Origin: Clostridiaceae bacterium
Lineage (GTDB): Bacteria > Bacillota > Clostridia > DSM-8532
Reading direction: 5' to 3'
DNA length: 64,000 bases
Assembly (NCBI GenBank): GCA_012521705.1
Contig: JAAYLX010000042.1
Location: 1 to 64,000 of the forward strand
The translations under genes and the position numbers were made by a program. This document shows, piece after piece, positions 1-9,712 of this stretch. How positions within the stretch are numbered: the first letter of the stretch is position 1; each line of letters starts with the position of its first letter. The notes beneath the pieces were generated by a model. The model was not told where the DNA came from and did no database searches. It worked only from the letters and a program-made list of their open reading frames with translations.

Positions 1-799
1 CCAATATTGGAGTTCCGGTTGGTTCGGGTACCGACGCTTTCTTTACCCAGATAAACCGTGAACGTTTGCCGAAGGATATCATGGATTTTGTTTGCTATTC
101 AAATAACCCGCAGGTTCACGCATTTGACAACGATTCTATCATGTCCACAGTGGAAGGGCAGGTTGCAAACCTTGAAAGCTGTGCCCGTCTTTATCCTGGT
201 CTTCCTGTATGGGTTACTCCTGTTACACTGAAGATGCGCTGGAATCCAGACGCAACGGGTGAAGTGATTATCCGGAGGGGACAAGTTCCACCAGATGTAG
301 ATATACGTCAGATGTCACTTTTTACGGCATCATGGTTTTTGAGGTCACTGGCTGCGTGCATTAGGGGGGGGGCGCAGCCGGGGTAAGCTTTTTTGAGCTT
401 GTCGGAAGTAAAGGAATCATGGAGGAAGAAGCTCCCGGCCGGGATTATTACTTCCCGGCTGTACCTGACATGCTGTATCCGGTATATTTTGCGTTTCTTG
501 CACTGAGTGATTGGGATAAGTTCAATGTAACTGCCCAAATAACAGATGATGCAACTGTATTTGTTATGCAAAACAGCAGCGAAACTCGAATTATACTGGC
601 AAATCCCAAAAACGTGACCGTGAAGCTGAAACTCAGTGATGCTCCTTCCTCGGTGAGAGGAATTTTAATAGATGGAAACACTGCCCCCAAACTGGCCCGG
701 GAAAGATTGCTGTTAAATTTTGATGACTACTTGAAAACCTACAATCTAAATGGAGAGATTCAGTTGGAACCATACTCCATTTTCATTGCGGTAATATAA
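1..799 (+). pseudogene. apnL: D-apionate lactonase-like protein, 5'-partial and frameshifted
   Basis: The reading frame enters from the left edge (first codon at base 3) and runs to a stop at 384-386. The rest of the protein continues in another frame through the 419-799 ORF. The switch lies at a run of nine G (364-372). One extra G, or two fewer, would join the halves as ...CIRGG(G)AAGVSFFELVG.... The combined product looks like the C-terminal half of the large lactonase family that opens D-apionolactone to D-apionate. I make that call mainly from the fit with the next two genes, because I see no catalytic motif that proves it. A glycosidase-like (beta/alpha)8 protein is the alternative. The frameshift is either a real lesion, a phase-variable tract, or a homopolymer sequencing error. 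Confidence 0.5.
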
Positions 800-825
800 T
801 TTTGAACAGAAGGGAAGTAATTGCA

Positions 826-1686
826 ATGAAAAAGAAAGTAGTACTGCTTGGTGCAGGTGGGAAAATGGGGTGCCGTGTGACGGCCAACCTGAAAGATGAG
901 CATGATCTTGATATTTCTTATGTTGAAATCAGTGAGGCCGGCAGAGAACGTTTGAAAAATACATTTGGCATAGAAGCTACTGGAAGCTATGAACCCATAA
1001 AAAGCGCAGAAGCCGTCATCTTTGCTGTTCCTGACAAGTTAATCAAGGATATTTCAAAACAAGTTGTGCCTCTTATGAAAAAAGGCGCAACTGTAATAGG
1101 GCTTGATCCTGCGGCCAATTACGGAAAAGTCATGATGATTCGTGATGACCTTAAGTATTTTGTGGTTCATCCATGCCATCCGTCACTGTTTCCTTTTGAG
1201 GACAATCTGAGCCTCGAGGCGCAGAATGACTGGTTTGGTGGTATAGGAGCAGCCAAAATGGATTTGGTTTGCGCGATTCAGCAGGGAACCGATGAAGATT
1301 ATGCGGAATATGAAGCTTTTGCGAGAAAGATGTTCAAGCCTATCGATAAAACATTCCGCGTAACAATCGATCAGATGATTATGCTTGAACCCGCATTGGT
1401 AGAGTCTATTACAGCACCTCTTGTAAAAGGAATCCGTATGGCTGTGGATGCCTGTGTTGAAAAAGGAGTGCCAAGGGATGCAGTTATGTCATTTGTAATG
1501 GGCCACTTGAAAGTTCAGTTCGGTGTCCTGTTTGATTTCGCAGGTTTCCCATTCTCGGACGGTGCCAATCTTGCGCTTAAAAACGCTATGGATGTTATTT
1601 TCAAGCCTAATTGGATTGAGAACATCATGAACCGGAAAGCAATTGATGACAGCGTTTACGATATCACCCACGAGACCAGCAAGTGA
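826..1686 (+). CDS. apnO: D-apionate oxidoisomerase-like dehydrogenase
   Basis: This 286-residue protein has an N-terminal Rossmann domain with the dinucleotide motif GAGGKMG near residues 8-14. An all-helical C-terminal domain follows, of the phosphogluconate-dehydrogenase/ketol-acid-reductoisomerase kind (EPALVESITAPLVKGIRMA region). D-apionate oxidoisomerase, which converts D-apionate to 3-oxo-isoapionate with NAD, belongs to this architecture. The start is the ATG at 826, because GAAGGGA lies about 10 bases upstream; the tracked start at 802 has no such site. It begins 27 bases after the lactonase-like gene and ends 5 bases before the decarboxylase-like gene, so the three are one transcription unit. 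The assignment rests on fold plus neighbours; a different beta-hydroxyacid dehydrogenase cannot be excluded. Confidence 0.55.
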   Translation: MKKKVVLLGAGGKMGCRVTANLKDEHDLDISYVEISEAGRERLKNTFGIEATGSYEPIKSAEAVIFAVPDKLIKDISKQVVPLMKKGATVIGLDPAANYGKVMMIRDDLKYFVVHPCHPSLFPFEDNLSLEAQNDWFGGIGAAKMDLVCAIQQGTDEDYAEYEAFARKMFKPIDKTFRVTIDQMIMLEPALVESITAPLVKGIRMAVDACVEKGVPRDAVMSFVMGHLKVQFGVLFDFAGFPFSDGANLALKNAMDVIFKPNWIENIMNRKAIDDSVYDITHETSK

Positions 1687-1690
1687 TAAT

Positions 1691-2527
1691 ATGATTAAAA
1701 CAAAGATTGGAATAAGTTCATACTCTTACTCCTATGCTGTCGGGTTTCCCGGTTTTTCTCCAACTAAGCCATTGAACGCTTTTGACCTGATTGACAAAGC
1801 TTCTGAATTGCAAGTTCCGGTATTGCAAATTGCTGACAACTGTCCGTTGGATAAACTGTCCGAGTACGAACTTACGAGCCTGAACAAATATTCCCGGCAA
1901 AAGTCCGTTGAAATAGAAGTGGGAACACGCGGCATAGAAACAGAAAACATTTTAAAGTACATTGAAATTGCGAAAAAACTGAATTCCGGACTATTAAGGG
2001 TGGTCATAGATACAGCATGGCATCAGCCGGACTTTGACGAGATAATTGCCTTATTGTCAAAAGTTCTGCCTGTACTTACACAAGAAAATATTGTTCTCGG
2101 AATTGAGAATCATGATCGTTTTAAATCAAGCGTGTTTGCAAGAATTGTTGAAACCCTGAACAGCCCCAATGTGGGAATTGTCCTGGATACTGTCAATTCT
2201 TTCGCATGCGAGGAGAATACTTTGCAGGTATTGGATTCCCTTGCAAGACATACGGTTAATTTCCACGTTAAAGACTTTAAAATTGAGCGTGTGAAAAACA
2301 GTATGGGATTGATTGTGACAGGAACGGTTGCCGGGGAAGGATTCCTCGATATACCGGCAGTGGAGCAGCGCCTGCAAAAAGAAGCACGTGGTGATTACAG
2401 TACAATTCTGGAGCTGTGGATGGCACCAGAAACTAATGTAGAAGATACTCTTCAAAAAGAAGATATCTGGGTAAAAAACAGCATCTCTTATCTGAAGCGG
2501 ATATTAGGTGTGCCCGGATCGAGATAA
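1691..2527 (+). CDS. oiaC: Xylose-isomerase-like TIM barrel protein, probable 3-oxo-isoapionate decarboxylase
   Basis: This 278-residue protein is of the AP-endonuclease-2/xylose-isomerase-like TIM barrel family. The usual metal-ligand series of the fold is visible: E in GIENHDR, D in VLDTVNS, H in NFHVKDF and E in ILELWM. In apionate catabolism a member of this family (OiaC) decarboxylates 3-oxo-isoapionate to L-erythrulose, and its position right after an ApnO-like gene fits that step. I chose the ATG at 1691; the tracked start at 1643 lies inside apnO. The ribosome-binding site is poor, so translation may be coupled to apnO, which stops 5 bases upstream. A sugar-phosphate isomerase or epimerase role is the alternative. 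Confidence 0.5.
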   Translation: MIKTKIGISSYSYSYAVGFPGFSPTKPLNAFDLIDKASELQVPVLQIADNCPLDKLSEYELTSLNKYSRQKSVEIEVGTRGIETENILKYIEIAKKLNSGLLRVVIDTAWHQPDFDEIIALLSKVLPVLTQENIVLGIENHDRFKSSVFARIVETLNSPNVGIVLDTVNSFACEENTLQVLDSLARHTVNFHVKDFKIERVKNSMGLIVTGTVAGEGFLDIPAVEQRLQKEARGDYSTILELWMAPETNVEDTLQKEDIWVKNSISYLKRILGVPGSR

Positions 2528-2553
2528 TAAAGTATATGAAAGGGAGAGGAAAA

Positions 2554-2709
2554 ATGACCAAAAAAATTATTTCATTGTTACTCGCACTTGTCCTTATGGC
2601 AAGCATAGTTGCAGGATGCGCAAGTTCCGGCAGCAAAGACCCCGCAACAGAGACTCCTTCATCACAGGCACCTTCAGAGTCAGAAATCTTCGATTTAGGT
2701 AACGGGTGA
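2554..2709 (+). pseudogene. Remnant of a sugar-binding lipoprotein (signal peptide only)
   Basis: An excellent ribosome-binding site (GGGAGAGGAAAA) and an ATG open a 51-residue ORF not listed in the track. It consists of a lipoprotein signal peptide (KKIISLLLALVLMASIVAGC, lipobox VAGC) and a Ser/Thr/Pro-rich linker, then stops at a TGA. About 50 further bases look like fragments of a binding protein in mixed frames (GETIYLAN, then KLIERSAANGEK), after which the ATPase gene begins. A normal periplasmic sugar-binding protein would need roughly 300 more residues, so most of the gene appears deleted. The importer downstream is therefore left without its own receptor here. Confidence 0.75.
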
Positions 2710-2764
2710 GACTATTTATTTGGCAAACTAATAGAAAGAAGTGCTGCGAATGGAGAAAAATAAA

Positions 2765-5200
2765 ATGACTTCTTTAGATAATAAAAATGCTTTTCTTGAA
2801 TTGTCGGATATCGTTAAAATATACGGCACTACCATTGCCAATAACCATGTCAGTCTGCGGATTAACAAGGGCGATGTTTTAGGACTTGTCGGTGCAAACG
2901 GTGCCGGTAAGAGTACACTTATGCGAATTACATCCGGTGTTACCACACCTGAAGAAGGCACAATGTATTTTGACGGCGAAAAAATTAACTGGAAGCAATT
3001 CTCTCCCACAACAGCGAGTAAAAAAGGTATCCGTGTTGTCTATCAGGAATTGTCACTCTGTGATAATTTAAAAGTTTATGAGAATTTCATGGTGGAACTA
3101 AGGCATTTGTTCAAAGGTTTTGGCTGGAGAAAAAAAGCAGCCGAGTCAGCAAAGGAACAATTGGAGAGAGTATTCCCCAATAATGGTATAGATGTAAATA
3201 AAGAATTAAGCGATCTTTCAATTGCCCAGCAGCAAATGGTGGAGATCGCAAGAGCTTTTTCTGATCCGAATCTGAAATTATTAATACTTGATGAACCTAC
3301 TTCGTCCCTTCCGGTTGAACAAACCAGGCAATTACTGAGCTATATAAAGAAGAAAGCTAAAGAAGGAATTACTTTTATATATATTACTCACAGATTATTT
3401 GAAATCATGGAGATAACCAATAAAATATACGTTCTACGTGATGGTAAAGTGGTTCATAGCTGTGATACCAGTGAAACCAATGAGGATAATCTCATTGAAA
3501 TTATGAGCGCCGGTGCAAATACCGTGCAGGTCAGAAAAACTGAAAAGGCCAGGACAGAAGCCGCAAAAATCAATGAAAATGTATATGTTAACTGCAATGA
3601 AGTTTCAAAAGGCGTACTGAAAAATGTGAATTGCAAAATGTACGGCGGTGAGATCATAGGAATCGCCGGGCTTGAAGGAAACGGACAAAAAGAACTGATA
3701 CAGGCAATTTACGAGTTGCCCTTCAGTCTTCGCAAAAAGATAGATCGTAAAGGTTCAATCGCCTATGTTACAGGTGACAGAAAAGCGGAAGGAATATTCC
3801 CGTTATGGAATATTGCAGATAACATGGTAATTACGTTTTTGATGAGAAAATCATTGTTTGCATATAACTCACCCAAAAATGTGGTTGAAAAATCCTTGAA
3901 GTGGTATGATTACCTGAAAATAAAGGGAGAAAGCCCAAAAGCAAAGATTGTAAGCCTTAGCGGAGGCAATCAGCAGAAAGCGCTGATAGCCCGTGCAATG
4001 ATAGCCGATGCCGATATCATTATTCTGGATGACCCCACCCGTGGCGTTGATGTGGAAACAAAGCGCCAGCTGTACGATTTGTTCAGGGATGCTGCTAAGA
4101 GCGGCAAACTCATAATCTGGTACAGTTCGGATGATTCTGAGCTTGATATCTGTTCAAGAGTATTTGTCATGCGATTCGGGACTATTGTCGAAACTCTTAA
4201 ACACGAGGATATCAGTAAAGACAGCATTATAGAAGCATCATTTAAATCGTCCGACAATAAAAAAGAAAGACTTGACAATACCAAAAGGCAGTTTAATTTA
4301 TCATTGCTTATTCCAATACTTGCAATGATCACAATTTACACGGCCTGTGGCATTATACAAAAGAGCACTTTCACACTTTTTGGCGCAAGGCTTCTTATAA
4401 GCGGGTCGTTGCCCCTTATTCTGGCGGCAATAAGCCAGACTTATATTATTGGATTCAGTCATGTCAACTTAAGTATCGGTAATTTTATGGGCCTTGTAAG
4501 TGTTTTGGCTGCAACTCTTTTGTATGAAAACCCGGCATTGGGTACCATAGCAATTATTGGAGTTTGGCTGGCATACGGACTTATGGGGCTTTTGATCAGA
4601 CGCCTGAATATTCCGGCAGTTATAGTTACCTTAGGTTTTTCATTTGTCTGGTATGGTTCGGCTCTGGTACTTCAGAGTATCCCCGGAGGACAAGCTCCAC
4701 AGCTTTTGATTGATATTTTCAACAAAACGATTTTTGGCTTTCCCAATGTATTGGTTATCCTTGTTCTTGCAACAGTATCAGCGGTAATGGTCTATCGTTC
4801 AAAATACGGTACTGTTTTGAGGGGATTTGGTAACCGTGAACAATCAATGGTACGAAGTGGTTGGAACAAATATGCGGCAGTGTTTAACATTTATATGATT
4901 TCAGGCTTATTCGCAGTACTTGGAGGCTTGTCATTTACTGCCCTGACATTTTCGGCTGATGCAAGCTCAATGGATTCCTATACACTGCTCACCGTGGCTT
5001 CAGTCGTTCTTGGCGGATGAGCATTAAGCGGCGGCAGAGTCAGCCATGTGGGTACTGTATTTGGAGCAATTACCCTGTCGCTTGTGACAATTCTACTTGG
5101 ATTTTTACATGTGAGTTCCGATTACACGGCGGCTGTACAGGGCTTGCTGTTAATTCTGATCCTGGCATTCAGGCTGCTTAAGAAAGGAGCGAAACAATGA
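2765..5200 (+). pseudogene. Fused sugar ABC importer ATPase-permease with an in-frame TGA
   Basis: The gene encodes an RbsA/MglA-type double ATPase followed directly by an RbsC-type permease. The first ATPase has Walker A GANGAGKST and Walker B LLILDEPTSS. The second has GLEGNGQKE and signature LSGGNQQKA with IIILDDPTRGVD. The permease half begins near residue 500. The frame stops at TGA 5018-5020 inside the motif VVLGG-stop-ALSGGRVS, then stays open for 59 more codons to TGA 5198-5200, which overlaps the next ATG. Intact length would be about 811 residues. I chose ATG 2765 because GGAG lies 9 bases upstream. The lost C-terminal part of the permease should abolish transport unless the stop is read through or is a base-call error. 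Confidence 0.8.
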
Positions 5201-6147
5201 ACAAGCTTAATACATTTGCAAGGAACAATCGCTGGACATGGGCTGCAATAGGCGCAGCACTGATGTATATTGTAGTTTCGTTGATTTCAGGCAAGCTCTC
5301 ATATTCGAGTTTCACCGCCAATTACACTATTGCAAGCTATCTGACAATTTGTGCACTTGGACAAATGATTGTTATGACAACGGGACGCGGAGCCTTTGAT
5401 CTTTCAATACCTAATATGATTACACTGTCTGCATTCCTTACCATGGGTCTGACCAACGGACAGGACAAAAATTTCTTTCCGGTTTTATTAGTGGTTATTC
5501 TGGTTGGTGCTTTGGTGGGATTAGTCAACAGCATCCTGGTTATCCGCTTTAAGATAACTTCAATGATTGCGACCCTCGCAGTGGGATATATTCTTTCTAC
5601 AGCAACATCAATTTATAACCGTACGTTCAATACCCTTGAGGTGAGCATTATAATGGAAACTCTGACTACGAAAAGAATTATCGGTATTCCTATTGTAAGC
5701 TATATAGTACTTATTATTGTTGTCGCCGTAGCTTTTATGTTCCGTTCTACCACCTATGGACGTGCACTTCTGGCTCTCGGACAGAATAAGAGGGCGGCGG
5801 AACTTGCCGGAATCAAGGTTAACCTTGTAGAAACACTTGCCTATGTGATGGGTGCGGTATTGGCTGCTCTTTGTGGATTTTTCCTTTCCGGACGTGTTGG
5901 TGGGGCTTTCCTTGGTATGGGTGACTCATACCTGATGGATACGGTAGGAAGTGTCGTTATTGGTGGTACACTTGCTTCAGGAGGATATGCAGTGACTTCC
6001 GGAACGCTGTTTGGAGCTTTGTTCCTGAGCTTTGTTGTCACAGCGATGCAGATTGCAAACTTCTCCACAGGTATGCAGAACATCATTAAAGGTGTAATTA
6101 TCATTGCTGTTCTGGCATTTGGTTCTATCAGGGATAATGCGGACTGA
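5197..6147 (+). CDS. Ribose/xylose-type ABC transporter permease
   Basis: This 316-residue hydrophobic protein is of the RbsC/XylH permease family, with many membrane segments. The cytoplasmic coupling loop is visible as TTYGRALLALGQNKRAAELAGI, and the family motif GTLASGGYAVTSGTLFGA lies near the C-terminus. Its ATG overlaps the TGA of the fused ATPase-permease (ATGA), so the two would be translationally coupled and would form the two halves of the channel. AAGAAAGGAG precedes the start. The gene itself looks intact, but its partner carries a nonsense codon and the binding protein is missing, so the transporter is probably non-functional as assembled here. Confidence 0.88.
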   Translation: MNKLNTFARNNRWTWAAIGAALMYIVVSLISGKLSYSSFTANYTIASYLTICALGQMIVMTTGRGAFDLSIPNMITLSAFLTMGLTNGQDKNFFPVLLVVILVGALVGLVNSILVIRFKITSMIATLAVGYILSTATSIYNRTFNTLEVSIIMETLTTKRIIGIPIVSYIVLIIVVAVAFMFRSTTYGRALLALGQNKRAAELAGIKVNLVETLAYVMGAVLAALCGFFLSGRVGGAFLGMGDSYLMDTVGSVVIGGTLASGGYAVTSGTLFGALFLSFVVTAMQIANFSTGMQNIIKGVIIIAVLAFGSIRDNAD

Positions 6148-6267
6148 TGCCATATAGGTAAGTTGCACTGTTGATAAGTTACTTTTTCCCTTATAATATA
6201 AGCAAATGGTACTATCTTTGGAATTACTTAAATTTAGAGACATAAACAGATAGGAGTAGTTGGTCTG

Positions 6268-7014
6268 ATGGAACAGAATATGGACAGGTGCAAAAGCAAA
6301 AAAACTTTAAGTGCTGTTGAACAGGTCATAAAAGAAATTAAAAATATGATAATTGAAAACGGGCTCAGGGTTGGGGATAAAATACCCAATGAGTTCGAAT
6401 TAAGCACGATGTTCGGGAAAAGCCGCGGATGCATCCGTGAGGCTGTAAAAATCCTGGATGCATATGGCGTGCTCGAGGTCAGACGCGGGGATGGTACATA
6501 TGTACGGGGATCTGCAAGCGCAGGCTTGTTTGATGCGCAATTTTTCAAGATAATTGCCATGGGGACTAATCTGTCCGACCTGATTCAGTTAAGGCTGATA
6601 CTTGAAACAGGAATTATCCGTGCTGTGATAGATAGGATTTCAGATGAGGAAGTTGAGGAGTTGCGAATCGTCGAGAACAAGCTTCATGAAGCAGTAGCTT
6701 CAAGAGCGCCGCTGGAACAGATCGTGGCTGCAGATTTAAACTTCCATACCATGCTTGTAGAAATTACAGGAAATGAAGTCCTGAAAAACGTATATATAAA
6801 CATGCTCGATATCTTCACTCCATATATTCAGAATTCATATGTTCAACAGAGCGCAAAATCCGACTTTTCTGTTCTGAAACATCATGATCTGATACTTCGT
6901 GCTGTGGAAGAGCGGGACTATGATCTTGCAGTATACGCCATACGCAATTCTTTGAAAGACTGGGAGAACCTGAATCTAATATATGAACCAAAAAAATTAA
7001 ATAATTATCCATGA
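6268..7014 (+). CDS. GntR/FadR-family transcriptional regulator
   Basis: This 248-residue regulator has an N-terminal winged helix-turn-helix (KIPNEFELSTMFGKSRGCIREAVKIL, about residues 35-60) and a helical C-terminal FCD effector domain. The FCD metal-site residues may be DLNFH near residues 154-158, followed by later His residues. AGGAG lies 10 bases before the ATG. It sits between the transporter genes and the araD/kinase pair, so it is the likely local repressor. Sugar acids or sugar phosphates are the usual effectors of FCD regulators that neighbour sugar genes. The 12-bp palindrome at 7126-7137 is a candidate operator. Confidence 0.88.
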   Translation: MEQNMDRCKSKKTLSAVEQVIKEIKNMIIENGLRVGDKIPNEFELSTMFGKSRGCIREAVKILDAYGVLEVRRGDGTYVRGSASAGLFDAQFFKIIAMGTNLSDLIQLRLILETGIIRAVIDRISDEEVEELRIVENKLHEAVASRAPLEQIVAADLNFHTMLVEITGNEVLKNVYINMLDIFTPYIQNSYVQQSAKSDFSVLKHHDLILRAVEERDYDLAVYAIRNSLKDWENLNLIYEPKKLNNYP

Positions 7015-7055
7015 TGACATAATATGAAAATATTTAAAGTAAAAGGAAAGAAAAA

Positions 7056-7084
7056 CTTACTGACAGTCGTATTCGTCAGTTAAG
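7056..7084 (+). terminator. Hairpin after the GntR gene
   Basis: CTTACTGAC pairs with GTCAGTTAAG around a 10-base loop, and a T-rich stretch (ATTCTTTTT) follows within a few bases. This fits a rho-independent terminator separating the regulator transcript from the araD/kinase pair. Confidence 0.5.
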
Positions 7085-7125
7085 CTATTCTTTTTGCGCC
7101 CAAAAACAGCGTTCAGATTTATTCC

Positions 7126-7137
7126 CTGATCGATCAG
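7126..7137. promoter_or_regulatory. Perfect palindrome CTGATCGATCAG upstream of araD
   Basis: This is a perfect 12-bp palindrome about 40 bases before the araD start and 110 bases after the GntR gene. Its size and place fit a regulator operator, but no second copy was found to support this. Confidence 0.3.
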
Positions 7138-7174
7138 ATAAAAGAATATAGACTATATCAGTGAGGTAATTAAT

Positions 7175-7861
7175 ATGCTTGAAAAATTAAAACAAGCCGT
7201 ATTGGAAGCAAATCTGGAGCTTCCCAAACGTGGCCTGGTTACCTATACCTGGGGCAATGTCAGTGGTATTGACAGGGAAAGAGGATTGATTGCGATAAAA
7301 CCCAGCGGGGTGCCTTATGATTCGCTGACAATAGATGATATTGTCCTGCTCAACATGGACGGAGAAGTGGTTGAAGGAAACCTGAGACCTTCTTCAGATG
7401 CCCCGACTCATGTGTATTTGTATAAATATTTTTTGAACATAGGTGGTGTGTGCCATACGCATTCCAGATGGGCAACATCCTGGGCACAGGCAGGTATGGG
7501 TATTCCTGTATACGGGACTACACACGCAGATTATTTCTATGGTGAAATACCATGTACCCGTGACTTGACCAAAGAAGAAGTTGAATCCGCTTATGAAGCC
7601 AATACAGGAAAGGTAATAGTTGAAACTTTTGAAAATTTGGATCCCATTGCAATACCGGGAGTTTTGGTTAAAAATCATGCTCCCTTTACCTGGGGAAAGG
7701 ATGCTGCCGAGGCTGTTCATAACTCGGTTGTGCTGGAGGAAGTGGCAATGATGGCATTTCACTGCCGAGAAATAACTCATATGCCCGAACCTGCAAAACA
7801 ATATATTTTGGACAAGCACTATCACAGAAAACACGGATCAGGGGCTTACTACGGTCAATAA
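7175..7861 (+). CDS. araD: L-ribulose-5-phosphate 4-epimerase (AraD type)
   Basis: This 228-residue class II aldolase/epimerase family protein interconverts L-ribulose 5-phosphate and D-xylulose 5-phosphate in the L-arabinose pathway. The family's zinc and catalytic residues are in place: D75 (RPSSDAPTH), H94 and H96 (CHTHSRW), H168 (KNHAPFTWG) and C-terminal tyrosines (GAYYG). The long [12 protein letters not shown] and [17 protein letters not shown] motifs separate AraD from fuculose aldolases. GTGAGGTAATTAAT precedes the ATG. The next gene is an FGGY kinase, the usual partner. No L-arabinose isomerase gene lies in the window, so the first step must be encoded elsewhere or the substrate is a different pentulose. 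Confidence 0.88.
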   Translation: MLEKLKQAVLEANLELPKRGLVTYTWGNVSGIDRERGLIAIKPSGVPYDSLTIDDIVLLNMDGEVVEGNLRPSSDAPTHVYLYKYFLNIGGVCHTHSRWATSWAQAGMGIPVYGTTHADYFYGEIPCTRDLTKEEVESAYEANTGKVIVETFENLDPIAIPGVLVKNHAPFTWGKDAAEAVHNSVVLEEVAMMAFHCREITHMPEPAKQYILDKHYHRKHGSGAYYGQ

Positions 7862-7946
7862 TAATTTCTGTCAGCCTTGAGGAGACTCTGATCTTAAAAT
7901 GCAAATATCAATTTGACACCCACAAAATAAGAACGGAGGGGTAAAT

Positions 7947-9500
7947 ATGTCTCGAAAGCCGGATGAAATCAAAAATGCAATCATTAACGAACAAACAGTA
8001 ATAGGAATTGAATTGGGATCTACAAGAATTAAAACAGTTATGATTGATAGCGACAACATGCCGATTGCTTCAGGAAACCATGACTGGGAAAACAGCTATG
8101 TCGACAATATATGGACATACAGCCTGGAGGACATATGGTGCGGAATCAGAAAAAGCTACCGGAATATGGCCGACAATATTAAAAAACAGTATGGTGTAAC
8201 GGTAACAAAGGTTAAAGCAATTGGCATAAGCGGAATGATGCATGGATATATGGTATTTGACAAAAATGATATGCTTTTGACTCCTTTCCGCACGTGGCGC
8301 AACAATATTACCGGCCAGGCTTCCGAGGCATTGACAGAACTGTTTGATTATCCAATCCCCCAAAGATGGAGCATTGCACATCTCTACCAGGCAATCCTCA
8401 ATGAGGAGAAACACGTTCAGGACATTGATTTCATGACAACCCTTGCCGGATATATCCACTGGAAGCTCACAGGACGCAAGGTTCTTGGTATCGGAGAGGC
8501 ATCGGGTGTCTTTCCGATAGATTTATCAACAAAAGATTATAGCAGAGAAATGTTAGATAAATTCAACAGTTTAATAAGCAGAAAGAATCTTCCATGGACT
8601 TTGCGCGACATATTACCGGATGTACTGGTTGCGGGGTCAGAAGCAGGAATTCTGACTGATGAAGGAGCAAGGCTTCTTGATGAAACTGGTGAGCTTGAAA
8701 GCGGAATTCCGTTATGTCCGCCCGAAGGGGATGCAGGAACCGGAATGATAGCTACCAACAGCATAGTGCCGCGCACGGGTAATGTATCGGCCGGAACTTC
8801 GGTCTTTGCTATGATAGTCCTTGAAAAAGAGCTGTCCAAAGCTTACCCGGAAATAGATCTGGTAACCACTCCGGAAGGAAATCTTGTGGCTATGGTGCAT
8901 TCCAATAATTGTACTTCGGATTATGACCAGTGGATAAAGATTTTTGGAGAAGCTATAAAAGCGCTTGGAGTAAATGTCAGCAAGGCAGAACTATATGATA
9001 CATTGCTGGGTATGGCTCTTAAAGGTGATGCAGACTGCGGAGGCCTTTTGGGCTACGGTTATATCTCAGGAGAACATATAACCAATTTCGATAAAGGATG
9101 CCCAATGTTTATGCGCCTTCCGGGAAGCAGGTTCAATCTGGCCAATTTCATGAGAACCAATCTGTATACATCCTTGGGCGCTTTGAAAATAGGCCTTGAT
9201 ATTCTCTTCAATAAGGAATCTGTCCAGGTTGAAGAAATGCTTGGACATGGCGGATTCTTTAAAACCAGGGAAGTTGGGCAGAAAATAATGGCGGCCTGCT
9301 TTGGCGTCCCTGTTGCAGTTATGGAGACTGCAGGAGAAGGCGGAGCATGGGGTATAGCCGTACTTGCCTCCTACATGGTGAACCGGGCGAAAGACCAGTC
9401 ATTAAAAGTGTATCTCAATGAAAAAGTTTTTGCTGAAAATATAAAAACTGTTATCAAACCCGACCCGGAAGATGTAAAAGAATTCAATAAGTTTATGTAG
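7947..9500 (+). CDS. FGGY-family carbohydrate kinase, probable L-ribulokinase
   Basis: This 517-residue protein has the actin-like ATPase fold. The first phosphate motif is [15 protein letters not shown] (residues 18-32), the sugar-domain motif is [10 protein letters not shown], and the second ATPase half carries [12 protein letters not shown] and GHGGFFKT with a late [14 protein letters not shown]. It should phosphorylate a ketopentose such as L-ribulose, feeding the AraD enzyme 85 bases upstream. The sequence is not a close match to the classical E. coli AraB pattern; it resembles the divergent clostridial ribulokinases. L-erythrulose, the product of the upstream apionate branch, is a less likely substrate. 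GGAGGGG precedes the ATG. Confidence 0.72.
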   Translation: MSRKPDEIKNAIINEQTVIGIELGSTRIKTVMIDSDNMPIASGNHDWENSYVDNIWTYSLEDIWCGIRKSYRNMADNIKKQYGVTVTKVKAIGISGMMHGYMVFDKNDMLLTPFRTWRNNITGQASEALTELFDYPIPQRWSIAHLYQAILNEEKHVQDIDFMTTLAGYIHWKLTGRKVLGIGEASGVFPIDLSTKDYSREMLDKFNSLISRKNLPWTLRDILPDVLVAGSEAGILTDEGARLLDETGELESGIPLCPPEGDAGTGMIATNSIVPRTGNVSAGTSVFAMIVLEKELSKAYPEIDLVTTPEGNLVAMVHSNNCTSDYDQWIKIFGEAIKALGVNVSKAELYDTLLGMALKGDADCGGLLGYGYISGEHITNFDKGCPMFMRLPGSRFNLANFMRTNLYTSLGALKIGLDILFNKESVQVEEMLGHGGFFKTREVGQKIMAACFGVPVAVMETAGEGGAWGIAVLASYMVNRAKDQSLKVYLNEKVFAENIKTVIKPDPEDVKEFNKFM

Positions 9501-9564
9501 AGCTACATTAAGGGTCTTGCTGTCGAGAGGATGGCTGTTGAGACTTTTTAATAAATAATTTTTA

Positions 9565-9594
9565 CTGACTGTTTTAATAAATGATTTTATAATA
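9565..9594 (+). promoter_or_regulatory. Candidate promoter for the GTPase-nuclease gene
   Basis: CTGACT (9565-9570) and a perfect TATAAT (9589-9594) are spaced 18 bases apart. The start of transcription would fall near 9600, leaving a leader of about 245 bases before the GTPase gene. Confidence 0.45.
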
Positions 9595-9600
9595 CGGCTG

Positions 9601-9657
9601 CAGTACAATTGTGAGAGTTTTTAATATACTCTTACGGCTAAGTACTGGCAGCTTTTT
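9601..9657 (+). promoter_or_regulatory. Leader hairpin with U-tract, possible attenuator
   Basis: CAGTAC (9601-9606) pairs with GTACTG (9642-9647), with an inner AGAGT/ACTCT helix, and TTTTT follows at 9653-9657. It begins where the transcript should begin, so it could terminate transcription early in the leader of a ribosomal-protection-type gene. The rest of the 9501-9846 gap holds the short ORF below and nothing else I recognise. Confidence 0.4.
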
Positions 9658-9712
9658 CTTTATGCAGTGCTTTTACCTGCACCCTTTCTTAATAGCAATT
9701 TTGAAGGATTAA

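Noticed and set aside
5018-5020. TGA in the fused importer read as selenocysteine or tryptophan
   Set aside because: Permeases have no reason for selenocysteine here, I see no SECIS-like stem right after it, and TGA ends many other genes in the window.
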